From the NCBI RefSeq assembly GCF_000282355.1, contig NZ_AKJL01000073.1, forward strand, positions 1-64,000: a stretch of DNA of 64,000 nucleotides. The letters run 5' to 3'. Positions 37,145 through 47,213 of the stretch are shown here, one piece after another. The DNA comes from Pseudomonas sp. GM49. Its GTDB lineage: Bacteria; Pseudomonadota; Gammaproteobacteria; Pseudomonadales; Pseudomonadaceae. Made by a program: the position numbers and the translations under genes. Below the pieces are notes generated by a model. It saw only the letters and a list, made by a program, of their open reading frames with translations, was not told where the DNA came from and searched no databases. Positions within the stretch are counted from its first letter, which is position 1; every line of letters begins with the position of its first letter.

Positions 37145-38582
37145 GCTCAAAGGCCTCATCAATGGATTGATCATGGCCGGCATGCTATTGAGTGCTCAGG
37201 CCCATGCCGCTGCAATCACGGCGCTCCAGAAACCAGTGCTGCAATCGCTCAATGAACCACAGACTCCGGCTATCCACCGCACGCTGTCGATCAAGGGCTA
37301 CAAAACGCTCAGCGAAACGAAGATCCTGTTCATCCGCACCCCTGGTCTGCCGATGTTTGATGCCTTGGTGAGTTTTGCTGCCGGCAGCGCCCACACCCCG
37401 CAGCAACCCGGCCTGGCAGCGGTGACCTTCAGCCTTTTGAATGAGGGCGTGGCGGGCAAGGACGTCAATGCGATACAGGCGACGTTCGATAATCTGGGGG
37501 CAAGGCTGGTTATGGACATAAGCCAGGATCGGAGCCTTTTTTCCCTGCGCAGCCTCAGCGACGAAGCCCGGCGCACTCCGGCCCTGGAACTGTTTGCCCA
37601 GGTACTCGGCAAGCCGTTGCTGCCTGAGGAGTCCTTGCCTGCTGTGAAATCCCAGCTGCAGTATTTTCTGGACCTTGAAGATCAGTCCCATGCCTTACAA
37701 GCCCGACAAGCGAACCTTGGCCAGCTGTTTCCCGGCCACCATTATGCTCAGTCCCTCTACGGAACCCGGGCCGGACTTGCCTCCATCACCCGCACCCAGG
37801 CACAAGCCTTCCATCGCATGGCTTACACAACAGGCAACGCCCTGATCACACTGGTCGGCGACCTTACGGAGGAGGAAGCCCAGCGCATTGGTGCGCAGAT
37901 ATCCGCTGCATTGCCCCAGGGGCCGGCCATTGCCGCAATCCAGCCTGTGACAAGCCCGGTGTCCCCAAATCTGCTGCGCATCGAGCGTCCATCCACCCAG
38001 GCTTACCTGCGGCTTGCCCAGCCAAGCGTCCTGCGAAGCAGTCCGGACTACGTAGCGCTCAGGATGGCCAGCCAGATTTTCGCCACGCGGCTGATGAATG
38101 AACTTCGTGAACGTCGAGGGCTGACCTATCACGTGGAATCCGACCTTTCAGCCCTTCAGGCACACGCAGCACTGAGCATTGAATTGCAGACCCGACCGGA
38201 GCAAGCCGATGCCGTGCTGGCCCATATCAAGACGATGTTCAGCGACTTCCTCGCTCAAGGGCCAACCCAACAGGAACTCGACGATATCCAACAGCATTTG
38301 GCCGGTAGCGCACCATTGGGCCGCGCTACCAATGCGCAGATTTCGGGCCAGCTGCACAACATTGGCGTCCATGATCTGCCACTGGATCTCGACTTTCCCA
38401 CACAAGCTGGCTTGAAGCTGAACCCAGCATCAATCAAAAACGCGCTGAACCGACATCACCACGCCGAGCAATGGCGCGTTGTCATCCTGGGGCCGAAGAC
38501 AGATCAACAATCGCTGCCAGCACCGGGCGAAAGCGCAACCAATACCATGTGTCGCGCACCTGGCAAGATTGTGGCAAGTTAG
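37137..38582 (+). CDS. Second M16 family protein, non-catalytic partner (paralogue)
   Basis: 481 residues with an apparent signal peptide (GLIMAGMLLSAQAHAAAI). It lacks HxxEH (LLNEGVAGKD at the equivalent place) and keeps RERRGLTYHVES. It is shorter than the first partner, the Pro-rich tail is missing, and it is diverged throughout but intact. Likely forms a heterodimer with the preceding protein. No precursor peptide or transporter gene adjoins the pair, so the substrate is open. Confidence 0.86.
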   Translation: MDKLKGLINGLIMAGMLLSAQAHAAAITALQKPVLQSLNEPQTPAIHRTLSIKGYKTLSETKILFIRTPGLPMFDALVSFAAGSAHTPQQPGLAAVTFSLLNEGVAGKDVNAIQATFDNLGARLVMDISQDRSLFSLRSLSDEARRTPALELFAQVLGKPLLPEESLPAVKSQLQYFLDLEDQSHALQARQANLGQLFPGHHYAQSLYGTRAGLASITRTQAQAFHRMAYTTGNALITLVGDLTEEEAQRIGAQISAALPQGPAIAAIQPVTSPVSPNLLRIERPSTQAYLRLAQPSVLRSSPDYVALRMASQIFATRLMNELRERRGLTYHVESDLSALQAHAALSIELQTRPEQADAVLAHIKTMFSDFLAQGPTQQELDDIQQHLAGSAPLGRATNAQISGQLHNIGVHDLPLDLDFPTQAGLKLNPASIKNALNRHHHAEQWRVVILGPKTDQQSLPAPGESATNTMCRAPGKIVAS

Positions 38583-38679
38583 TTACCCACGACGACGCGG
38601 TCGCGGAACTGTCCCGCCGCGTCTTCGGACAGATTCATGATCACTTTCCCCGAGAATAGCTGTGCACCGGCACCCCGCA

Positions 38680-39675
38680 ATGTCCCAACGGCCGTCCTTC
38701 ACCCCCGCCTTCGGCCTCAGCAATCCGCACTTGCAAACCTTGTGGGGGCCGCTGTGGCGAAAAACCGTGCACATCGAACGCGAGCGAGAACGCTTGTGGC
38801 TTGAGGATGGCGACTTTCTCGACCTCGACTGGCACGGCCCGCACAGCGCCGACGCACCGTTGGTGTTGGTGTTGCACGGGCTCACCGGCTCGTCGAATTC
38901 GCCTTACGTGGCCGGTATGCAAAAAGCCCTGGGCGACCGAGGCTGGGCCAGCGTCGCGCTGAACTGGCGCGGTTGTTCGGGCGAACCCAACCTGTTGCCG
39001 CGCAGCTACCATTCCGGTGCCAGCGAAGACCTTGCTGAAACCATCAGGCACTTGCGGGCCAAACGACCTCTCGCGCCACTGTATGCAGTGGGTTACTCAC
39101 TGGGCGGCAATATCCTGCTCAAGCATTTGGGCGAGACCGGCAGCGATAGCGACTTGATGGGCGCCGTGGCGGTGTCGGTGCCGTTCCGCCTGGACCATTG
39201 CGCCGACCGCATCGACCAGGGTTTCTCAAAGGTCTATCAGGCGCATTTCATGCGCGAGATGGTCGCCTACATCAAGAACAAGCAGCGCCAGTTCCAGCAT
39301 GATGGACGCGAGGATGGCCTGGCCGCATTGGCCGCGCTTGGCTCGCTGGAAAACATGCGCACGTTCTGGGATTTCGATGGCCGGGTTACCGCGCCGCTGA
39401 ACGGCTTTGTCGATGCCGAGGATTATTATCGCCGCGCCTCGAGCCGCTACTTCCTCGGCGAAATTCGCACGCCAACCTTGATGATACAGGCCGCCGACGA
39501 CCCCTTCGTGTTTCCCCACAGCCTGCCGCATGTCGATGAGTTGTCCACGTGCACGCAATTCGAACTGCAGGCCAAGGGCGGGCATGTCGGCTTCGTCGAC
39601 GGCACGCTCAGGCAACCCGGTTACTACCTTGAGCGGCGCATCCCCGAGTGGCTGGCCGCCACAGGGCGCGCTTGA
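38680..39675 (+). CDS. YheT-like alpha/beta hydrolase
   Basis: 331 residues from the ATG at 38680 (a GTG at 38662 in frame would add six; neither has a strong ribosome site). Signature FGLSNPHLQTLWGPLWR, the oxyanion region VLVLHGLTGSSNSPYV, nucleophile Ser in AVGYSLGGNILLKHLGE, Asp in QAADDPFVFP and His in AKGGHVGFVDG. Family members act on esters or amides, but the substrate is unknown. AraC-type regulator follows after 3 bp. Confidence 0.88.
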   Translation: MSQRPSFTPAFGLSNPHLQTLWGPLWRKTVHIERERERLWLEDGDFLDLDWHGPHSADAPLVLVLHGLTGSSNSPYVAGMQKALGDRGWASVALNWRGCSGEPNLLPRSYHSGASEDLAETIRHLRAKRPLAPLYAVGYSLGGNILLKHLGETGSDSDLMGAVAVSVPFRLDHCADRIDQGFSKVYQAHFMREMVAYIKNKQRQFQHDGREDGLAALAALGSLENMRTFWDFDGRVTAPLNGFVDAEDYYRRASSRYFLGEIRTPTLMIQAADDPFVFPHSLPHVDELSTCTQFELQAKGGHVGFVDGTLRQPGYYLERRIPEWLAATGRA

Positions 39676-39678
39676 ATC

Positions 39679-40518
39679 ATGGGCGCAAATCAAGGCGAGT
39701 CGATCCACTTCTGGCAAACCCCGCCACTGGCCGGGGTGGAGTTATTGTCCGCCCGCTACATCGATCATCGTTTCGCGCCCCATGTGCATGACGGCTATGT
39801 GATCGGCATGATCATGGCCGGTGCCCAGCGCTATCGCTATCGCGGTGCCGAACACCTCGCGGGCAGCGGCACGCTGGTGCTGATCAACCCCGATGAATTG
39901 CACACCGGTCACAAAGGCACCGAGGATGGCTGGCTTTACCGGGCGTTTTATCCCGACAGCGGGCAGATAACCTCGCTGCTGGCCGAACTCGAACTGCCAA
40001 CCCTTCACCTGCCGGCCTTCGGTGCCACGCTGTATCGCGATCAGGATCTGGTGAACGGCTTCTGCCAACTCCATCGCTTGCTGGAAAGCCCGGCCACCGC
40101 ATTGCAGCAACAAACGGTCTGGCGCGAACTGGTGCTGTCGCTGCTGCAGCGTCATGCGGCGGTGCCCGAGGCCGATAGACCCGGCAAGGAACACCGGGCC
40201 GTGAGCCTGGCCAAGGAACTACTGCACGCACAACTGGCAGCTCCGCCCTCACTGGAGGCGCTGGCGGCGGCGGTCAATCTCTCGCCATTCCATTTCGCCC
40301 GGGTGTTCCGCCGGGCCACCGGCATGCCGCCGCACACCTGGTTGATGCAACAGCGCATCGCCCGGGCCCGGGCGCTGCTGCAAAGTGGTTGTCTCCCGCT
40401 GGAAGTCGCGACACAACTGGGGTTTGCCGATCAGAGCCATCTGAGCCGGCAGTTCAAGCAAGTGTATGGGGTTGGACCGGGAGCGTATCGCAGTGCAAAA
40501 CGGGGACTCGAGGCTTAA
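39679..40518 (+). CDS. AraC-family transcriptional regulator
   Basis: 279 residues. An N-terminal AraC cupin domain (HVHDGYVIGMIMAGAQRYRY, LINPDELHTGHKG) should bind a small effector. The C-terminal double helix-turn-helix runs from SLEALAAAVNLSPFHFARVF to VATQLGFADQSHLSRQFKQV. It lies directly after the YheT-like hydrolase. Targets cannot be read from the sequence. Confidence 0.92.
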   Translation: MGANQGESIHFWQTPPLAGVELLSARYIDHRFAPHVHDGYVIGMIMAGAQRYRYRGAEHLAGSGTLVLINPDELHTGHKGTEDGWLYRAFYPDSGQITSLLAELELPTLHLPAFGATLYRDQDLVNGFCQLHRLLESPATALQQQTVWRELVLSLLQRHAAVPEADRPGKEHRAVSLAKELLHAQLAAPPSLEALAAAVNLSPFHFARVFRRATGMPPHTWLMQQRIARARALLQSGCLPLEVATQLGFADQSHLSRQFKQVYGVGPGAYRSAKRGLEA

Positions 40519-40543
40519 CGAGATCTCACAAACACCATCCATC

Positions 40544-40637
40544 CCTGTGGGAGCGAGCTTGCTCGCGATGGCGGCTTAACAATCAGCATCAATATTGAAT
40601 GTGATGGCCCCATCGCGAGCAAGCTCGCTCCCACAGG
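40544..40637. repeat. REP pair between the AraC gene and sseA
   Basis: Inverted REPs around a 40-bp spacer in a convergent intergenic region. Confidence 0.9.
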
Positions 40638-40649
40638 GTTATGTGGCGT

Positions 40650-41504
40650 TTATTCGCCGGTGGCAACGCCCCGCGCAGGCTCGTTGATCCACTCGCTCCA
40701 CGACCCGGCATACAACGAACCCAACGGATAACCGGCCAGGCACAACGCAAACAGGTTGTGGCACGCTGTCACGCCGGAACCGCAGTACGCCACCAGATCA
40801 TTCGGCGAACGATCGCCCAGTTTTGCGGCGAAACGCTGCTTGAGCTGATCGGCCGGGAGGAAGCGCCCGTCGCTGCCCAGATTGTCGGTAAACGCCGCAC
40901 ATTGAGCGCCAGGAATGTGCCCGGCAACCGGATCGATCGGCTCCACTTCACCCTTGAAACGCGGCAGTGCGCGGGCATCAATCAGGGTCAGCTCCGGCCG
41001 GGCGAGGCGCTTTTGCAGCTGCTCGGCACTGATCAGCAACGCCGTGTCAGGACTGCCAGTGAAGGAGCCACGGGTGATTGCAGGCGCATCCAGACTCAGC
41101 GGCAAACCAGCCGCGTGCCACGCCTTGAGGCCGCCATCGAGGATGAACACACCGTCGCGCTTGCCCAACCAGGCCAGCAACCACCAGGCCCGCGCCGCAT
41201 AGGCGCCCGGACCGTCGTCATACAGAACCACTTCACTATCGACGTTGATGCCAAAGGCTTGCAGGCGCTCGATCAACTGCGCCGGCTCGGGTAACGGATG
41301 ACGCCCGGTCACGCCCTTGACCACGGCGCCACTCAGATCACGCTCAAGGTCGGCGTAGCTCGAACCGGCGATGTGCCCTTCGGCATAGCTGCGTTGACCG
41401 TAATCCGGGTCTTCGAGGGCAAAACGACAATCCAGAATCACCAGCCCCGGCTGGTCCTTTTTCAGGTCCAGTGCTTGCGGGCTGATCAGTTGCGCAATGG
41501 GCAT
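40650..41504 (-). CDS. sseA: Sulfurtransferase SseA (3-mercaptopyruvate type)
   Basis: 284 residues with two rhodanese domains. The catalytic Cys241 sits in the loop YCGSGVTA; CGSGVTA is the 3-mercaptopyruvate sulfurtransferase form, not the CRxGVT form of thiosulfate rhodaneses. The N-terminal domain is the inactive one (LDCRFALEDPDYGQRSYAEGH). Annotations often call it thiosulfate sulfurtransferase. It is close to and co-directional with laoR. Confidence 0.9.
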   Translation of the reverse strand: MPIAQLISPQALDLKKDQPGLVILDCRFALEDPDYGQRSYAEGHIAGSSYADLERDLSGAVVKGVTGRHPLPEPAQLIERLQAFGINVDSEVVLYDDGPGAYAARAWWLLAWLGKRDGVFILDGGLKAWHAAGLPLSLDAPAITRGSFTGSPDTALLISAEQLQKRLARPELTLIDARALPRFKGEVEPIDPVAGHIPGAQCAAFTDNLGSDGRFLPADQLKQRFAAKLGDRSPNDLVAYCGSGVTACHNLFALCLAGYPLGSLYAGSWSEWINEPARGVATGE

Positions 41505-41536
41505 AACGGGCTCCTGTGATTAAGTCGGCCTTGATC

Positions 41537-42208
41537 CTACTGTACTTCTTCCAGTGCCTGGGCCAGGGGCACGTAAAACTCTTCGAACAACGCATTGACC
41601 GCATCGCGGGACTGATCCGTGACGAACCCGGCTTCCAGCACCAGTACCTGATAAACACCGCGTTTAATGGCTTGCTCGCTGAGGTGGCTGGAGTTCTCCC
41701 GCGTGGTGCACAGGAAACGCACCCAGGACGTGAGGATGATCCAGGCATTGAGCGTCAGGGATTCAATCTGCACCTTGTCCATCTTCAGGATACCGGCGGC
41801 GACAAAACCTTCGTAGATCGCCCCTCCCTGGATCAGACAGCGCTGGGAAAAACGTCGATAGCGGTCGGCCAGGTCCGGATCGCTGTCGAGCAAATGTTCG
41901 AGATCGCGATGCAGAAACCGGTAGCGCCACATCGCCGCCAGCAGTTCCTTAAGGTAGAAGCGCTTGTCTTCCACCGTGGCGGCACGGCCCTGGGGCGGGC
42001 GCAGGAAGCTGTCCACCAGGCTTTCGTACTCGCTGAACAGCACGGCGATGATCGCCTGCTTGTTCGGGAAGTGGTAGTACAGGTTGCCCGGGGAAATTTC
42101 CATATGGGCAGCAATGTGGTTGGTGCTGATGCTGCGCTCGCCCTGTTGATTGAACAGCTCCAGGCTGTTCTGCACGATGCGCTCGCTGGTTTTGATCCGT
42201 GGGGCCAT
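41537..42208 (-). CDS. laoR: TetR-family repressor LaoR
   Basis: 223 residues. The N-terminal helix-turn-helix is ISTNHIAAHMEISPGNLYYHF, followed by an all-helical ligand domain. It is divergent from laoC, and the set TetR - aldehyde dehydrogenase - Tat protein - GMC oxidase matches P. aeruginosa laoRCBA (PA0367-PA0364), in which LaoR represses long-chain alcohol oxidation. The name rests on this synteny. A perfect 16-bp palindrome in the shared promoter is the likely operator. Confidence 0.87.
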   Translation of the reverse strand: MAPRIKTSERIVQNSLELFNQQGERSISTNHIAAHMEISPGNLYYHFPNKQAIIAVLFSEYESLVDSFLRPPQGRAATVEDKRFYLKELLAAMWRYRFLHRDLEHLLDSDPDLADRYRRFSQRCLIQGGAIYEGFVAAGILKMDKVQIESLTLNAWIILTSWVRFLCTTRENSSHLSEQAIKRGVYQVLVLEAGFVTDQSRDAVNALFEEFYVPLAQALEEVQ

Positions 42209-42253
42209 TGGCTTGAGCTTTAATTCAGAGTGCGTTGACGGGCATCTTAGATC

Positions 42254-42269
42254 TATCCGCGAGCGGATA
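42254..42269. promoter_or_regulatory. Candidate LaoR operator
   Basis: Perfect palindrome TATCCGC-GA-GCGGATA in the laoR/laoC divergent promoter. A second, weaker one, TAGAG-N6-CTCTA, lies at 42304-42319. Confidence 0.6.
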
Positions 42270-42294
42270 AAACAAAGCTGTTCCAGGATGTCAT

Positions 42295-42323
42295 TTGACT
42301 TTATAGAGCATAAACTCTAGAAA
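42295..42323 (+). promoter_or_regulatory. Possible laoC promoter
   Basis: TTGACT (42295-42300), a 17-bp spacer, TAGAAA (42318-42323), 32 bp before the laoC ATG. It overlaps the TAGAG-N6-CTCTA repeat. Confidence 0.4.
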
Positions 42324-42354
42324 GTGCCTCATTACAATAAATCCGGAGCCGACC

Positions 42355-43785
42355 ATGACTGCTGAAATTTCCTACCTGCAGAACCTACAGCAGCCGCTGG
42401 AAGAGCTTCAGGCCCTGTTCGACGCTCAGCGTGCCGCCTACGCCGCCAACCCGATGCCTCCGGCTGCGCAGCGCCTGCAATGGCTCAAGGCGCTAAAGGA
42501 TTTGTTGAACAATGAACGCCAGGCCCTGATCGATGCGATCAGCCAGGACTTCAGTCATCGCAGCGCCGATGAAACCCTGCTCGCCGAGCTGATGCCTAGC
42601 CTGCACGGCATCCATTACGCCAGCAAACACCTCAAGGGCTGGATGCGAGCCTCGCGGCGCAAGGTGGGCGCAGCATTCCAGCCAGCGTCGGCCAAAGTCG
42701 TTTACCAACCGCTGGGCGTGGTCGGGATCATCGTGCCGTGGAACTACCCGCTGTACCTGGCCATCGGTCCGTTGGTCGGTGCGCTGTCGGCGGGCAATCG
42801 GGTGATGCTCAAGCTCAGTGAATCGACTCCCGCGACCGGCTTGCTGATGAAGCAGTTGCTGGCGCGCATCTTCCCCGAAGACCTGGTTTGCGTGGTCTTG
42901 GGCGAGGCCGATATGGGCGTGGCGTTTTCACGCCTGCCGTTCGATCACCTGCTGTTCACCGGTGCCACCAGCATCGGCAGACATGTGATGCGCGCCGCCG
43001 CGGAAAACCTGACCCCGGTAACCCTGGAGCTGGGCGGCAAGTCCCCGGCCATCGTTTCCCGCGACGTGCCGCTCAAGGACGCCGCCGAGCGCATCGCCTT
43101 CGGCAAGACCTTGAACGCTGGCCAGACCTGCGTGGCCCCGGATTATGTACTGGTGCCGGAGGATCGCGTCGGAGGCTTCGTCGAGGCCTATCGCACGGCT
43201 GTTTGCGGCTTTTATCCGACGCTGGCCGACAACCCGGACTACACCGCGATCATCAATGAACGACAACTGGCACGCCTCAACGGCTATATCAGCGACGCCA
43301 CCAGCAAAGGTGCGCTGCTGATGCCACTGTTCGACCAGGGCCAGGGCCGCCGCATGAGCCATAGCCTGCTGCTCAATGTCACTGACGACATGACGGTGAT
43401 GCAGGACGAGATCTTCGGGCCGCTGCTGCCGATCGTGCCGTACAAGGATCTGGATCAGGCGTTTGCCTACATCAACCAGCGCCCGCGCCCACTGGCGCTG
43501 TATTACTTCGGCTACGACAAGCGCGAACAACAGCGCGTGCTGCACGAAACCCATTCCGGTGGCGTGTGCCTGAACGACACGCTGCTGCACGTCGCCCAGG
43601 ACGACATGCCGTTCGGCGGCATCGGTGCCTCGGGCATGGGCCACTACCATGGCCATGAAGGTTTCCTGACCTTCAGCAAGGCCAAGGGCGTGCTGATCAA
43701 ACAGCGGTTCAACGCGGCGAAACTGATCTACCCGCCGTACGGCAAATCCATCCAGAAGCTGATCCAGAAGCTGTTCATCCGCTAA
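42355..43785 (+). CDS. laoC: Aldehyde dehydrogenase LaoC (coniferyl-aldehyde dehydrogenase family)
   Basis: Oxidises aldehydes to acids with NAD(P). It has 476 residues. The general base is Glu225 (TLELGGKSPA) and the nucleophile Cys259 (NAGQTCVAPDYV). A basic, hydrophobic C-terminus (KLIQKLFIR) could touch the membrane. The family is often labelled coniferyl aldehyde dehydrogenase (CalB). In this gene context long-chain aldehydes from LaoA are the more likely substrate. Confidence 0.88.
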   Translation: MTAEISYLQNLQQPLEELQALFDAQRAAYAANPMPPAAQRLQWLKALKDLLNNERQALIDAISQDFSHRSADETLLAELMPSLHGIHYASKHLKGWMRASRRKVGAAFQPASAKVVYQPLGVVGIIVPWNYPLYLAIGPLVGALSAGNRVMLKLSESTPATGLLMKQLLARIFPEDLVCVVLGEADMGVAFSRLPFDHLLFTGATSIGRHVMRAAAENLTPVTLELGGKSPAIVSRDVPLKDAAERIAFGKTLNAGQTCVAPDYVLVPEDRVGGFVEAYRTAVCGFYPTLADNPDYTAIINERQLARLNGYISDATSKGALLMPLFDQGQGRRMSHSLLLNVTDDMTVMQDEIFGPLLPIVPYKDLDQAFAYINQRPRPLALYYFGYDKREQQRVLHETHSGGVCLNDTLLHVAQDDMPFGGIGASGMGHYHGHEGFLTFSKAKGVLIKQRFNAAKLIYPPYGKSIQKLIQKLFIR

Positions 43786-43813
43786 CGATCATCACCGTCG
43801 GGTAATAACAATA

Positions 43814-44359
43814 ATGAACCCAAGCCTGTCCGATTCACCCGCGCTGTCACGGCGCGGTCTGCTTAAATTCAGCCTCGGCGCCACCGCCTTTCTTGCCACT
43901 GCAGGGTTGGGCGCCAGCCTCAGCGGCTGTTCGTCAAGTGTCCCGGCCAGTGGTTTCACCACGTTACGCAGCGGCGATCTGCTGTTTTTGCGGGCGTTGA
44001 TCCCGGTCATGCTCGACGGTGCCGTAACCCCCGAACGGATGCCCAAGGCTGTCGAGGGCACGCTTGAAAGCCTGGATTACAACCTCGCCCACCTGTCGCC
44101 GGAAATGCTCAAGTTGACCCGGCAACTTTTCGATGTGCTGGGCATGGCCGTGACCCGCGGACCGTTGACCGGGATCTGGGGCAGTTGGGAAAACGCCAGC
44201 GCCGACGATATCCGGCTGTTTCTGAACCGCTGGGAAAACAGCTCGTTGAGCCTGTTGCGCATGGGTCACAGTTCCTTGCTGCAACTGGTGATGATGGCCT
44301 GGTACGGCCGCAAGGAATCGTGGGCGCATTGCGGGTATCCCGGGCCGCCAACGGTCTGA
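43814..44359 (+). CDS. laoB: Tat-exported accessory subunit LaoB
   Basis: 181 residues. A twin-arginine signal (SRRGLLKFSLGATAFLATAGLG) ends in a lipobox-like LSGC, so the protein may be a Tat-exported lipoprotein. The mature part resembles the small subunit of gluconate 2-dehydrogenase-type enzymes (DLLFLRALIPVMLDGAV). It probably carries LaoA across the membrane as a partner, since LaoA has no signal peptide of its own. Confidence 0.85.
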   Translation: MNPSLSDSPALSRRGLLKFSLGATAFLATAGLGASLSGCSSSVPASGFTTLRSGDLLFLRALIPVMLDGAVTPERMPKAVEGTLESLDYNLAHLSPEMLKLTRQLFDVLGMAVTRGPLTGIWGSWENASADDIRLFLNRWENSSLSLLRMGHSSLLQLVMMAWYGRKESWAHCGYPGPPTV

Positions 44360-44372
44360 AATCGAGTCGACC

Positions 44373-44399
44373 CCATCGCGAGCAAGCTCGCTCCCACAC
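44373..44399. repeat. Single REP inside the lao operon
   Basis: One REP unit (CATCGCGAGCAAGCTCGC core) between laoB and laoA, without an inverted partner. Confidence 0.85.
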
Positions 44400-44437
44400 T
44401 TGACCGTGTACCTCAATAATAAAAAGAGAACCCGAAG

Positions 44438-46033
44438 ATGCCCGTACCCGATCCGTTCCGCGAAGGCATGGCCCGAGGCTGGAAAACCTGCAACGGCTCG
44501 CAACTGACCCAGGACCTGACACTCGAAGCGGACGTGGCGATCATCGGCAGCGGTGCCGGCGGCGGCACCACCGCCGAAATCCTCAGCGCGGCCGGCTACA
44601 AGGTGCTGCTGATCGAGGAAGGCCCACTCAAGACCAGCAGCGACTTCAAGATGCTCGAAGACCAGGCCTACAGCAGCCTCTATCAGGAAGGCATCGGCCG
44701 CATGAGCAAGGACGGCGCGATCACCATCCTCCAGGGCCGGGCGGTGGGCGGCACCACGCTGATCAACTGGACCTCCAGTTTCCGCACCCCGGAGCCGACC
44801 CTGGAACACTGGGCCAAAGAACACAACGTCAAGGGCCACAGCCCGGCGGAAATGGCGCCGTGGTTCGAGAAAATGGAACAGCGTCTGGGCGTCGCGCCGT
44901 GGATGGTGCCGCCCAACGCCAACAATGATGTGATCCGCAAGGGTTGCCAGGAGCTGGGCTACAGCTGGCATGTCATCCCGCGCAACGTTCGCGGCTGCTG
45001 GAACCTCGGCTACTGCGGCATGGGTTGCCCGACCAACGCCAAGCAATCGATGATGGTCACCACCATTCCGGCGACCCTGGAAAAAGGCGGCGAGCTGCTT
45101 TACCTGGCCCGCGCCGAAAAACTCACGATCAGCGGCGACAAGATCACGGGCCTGCAATGTTCGGCGATGGATGAACGCTGCGTCGCGCCGACCGGGCGCA
45201 CCATCACGGTCAAGGCGCGGCATTTCGTGCTGGCCGGTGGTGGCATCAACAGCCCGGCCTTGCTGATGCGTTCCGGTGCGCCTGACCCGCACAAAAGCCT
45301 GGGGAAACGCACGTTCCTGCACCCGGTGAACATGTCCGCTGCGTTGTTCGACGAAGTGGTCAACCCGTTCTACGGCGCGCCGCAGTCGATCTATTCTGAC
45401 CATTTCCAGTGGCAGGACGGCACCACCGGCAAGATGTCCTACAAACTGGAAGTCCCGCCCCTGCACCCGGCGCTGGCCACGACGTTGCTCGGTGGTTTCG
45501 GCCAGGAAAACTCACAGCACATGGCCAATCTGCCCCATACCCACGCCATGCTGGCGTTGCTCCGGGACGGTTTTCACCCGGACAGCCCCGGTGGCAGCGT
45601 TCAATTGCGCAGCGATGACACGCCAGTGCTGGATTATCAGCTATCACCATACGCCTGGGATGGCTTACGCCGGGCATTCCACAGCATGGCTGAGATCCAG
45701 TTTGCCGGTGGCGCCAAGGCCGTCATGCCGATGCACGCCGACGCCCGTTACGTGAAAACCCTCACCGAAGCCCGCACGCTGATCGACGGCCTGAGCCTGG
45801 AGCTGTACCGCACACGCCTGGGCAGTGCCCATGTGATGGGCGGTTGTGCCATGGGTGAAGACCCGACAAAAGCGGTGACCGACAGCCTCGGCAGGCATCA
45901 TCAACTGGGCAATCTGTCGATTCACGACGGCTCGCTGTTCCCCACCAGCATTGGCGCCAATCCGCAGCTATCGGTCTACGGGCTGACGGCGCAACTGGCG
46001 ACATCCCTGGCCGAGCGTTTAAAAAATCCATGA
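44438..46033 (+). CDS. laoA: GMC-family alcohol dehydrogenase LaoA
   Basis: FAD-dependent oxidation of long-chain alcohols by analogy with P. aeruginosa LaoA. It has 531 residues. The FAD Rossmann motif is VAIIGSGAGGGTTAEILSAA, the conserved GMC segment LQGRAVGGTTLINWTSSFRT, and the C-terminus has HVMGGCAMG and a DGSLFPTSIGANPQLS substrate/FAD region. There is no signal peptide, in line with hitch-hiker export on LaoB. Confidence 0.88.
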   Translation: MPVPDPFREGMARGWKTCNGSQLTQDLTLEADVAIIGSGAGGGTTAEILSAAGYKVLLIEEGPLKTSSDFKMLEDQAYSSLYQEGIGRMSKDGAITILQGRAVGGTTLINWTSSFRTPEPTLEHWAKEHNVKGHSPAEMAPWFEKMEQRLGVAPWMVPPNANNDVIRKGCQELGYSWHVIPRNVRGCWNLGYCGMGCPTNAKQSMMVTTIPATLEKGGELLYLARAEKLTISGDKITGLQCSAMDERCVAPTGRTITVKARHFVLAGGGINSPALLMRSGAPDPHKSLGKRTFLHPVNMSAALFDEVVNPFYGAPQSIYSDHFQWQDGTTGKMSYKLEVPPLHPALATTLLGGFGQENSQHMANLPHTHAMLALLRDGFHPDSPGGSVQLRSDDTPVLDYQLSPYAWDGLRRAFHSMAEIQFAGGAKAVMPMHADARYVKTLTEARTLIDGLSLELYRTRLGSAHVMGGCAMGEDPTKAVTDSLGRHHQLGNLSIHDGSLFPTSIGANPQLSVYGLTAQLATSLAERLKNP

Positions 46034-46061
46034 AAATAGCGATTATTCCCATCGTCTATAG

Positions 46062-46628
<567 letters not shown>

Positions 46629-46631
46629 CCC

Positions 46632-47078
<447 letters not shown>

Positions 47079-47102
47079 ATGTTGTAGCGTTCTTTCGGGC
47101 GT

Positions 47103-47180
47103 CATCGCGAGCAAGCTCGCTCCCACATTAGATCTGCGCCGTTCACAAATCCCCTGTGGGAGCGAGCTTGCTCGCGAAGG
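47103..47180. repeat. REP pair between fdx and mutM
   Basis: Inverted REPs in a convergent intergenic region. The spacer (GATCTGCGCCGTTCACAAAT) belongs to the GTTCACA sub-family. Confidence 0.9.
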
Positions 47181-47213
47181 CGTCATCAGCCTCACTGAAG
47201 CTATGACTGACTA

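Noticed and set aside
43964..45466. 500-codon minus-strand open frame
   Set aside because: It is antisense to laoB and laoA and passes through a REP.
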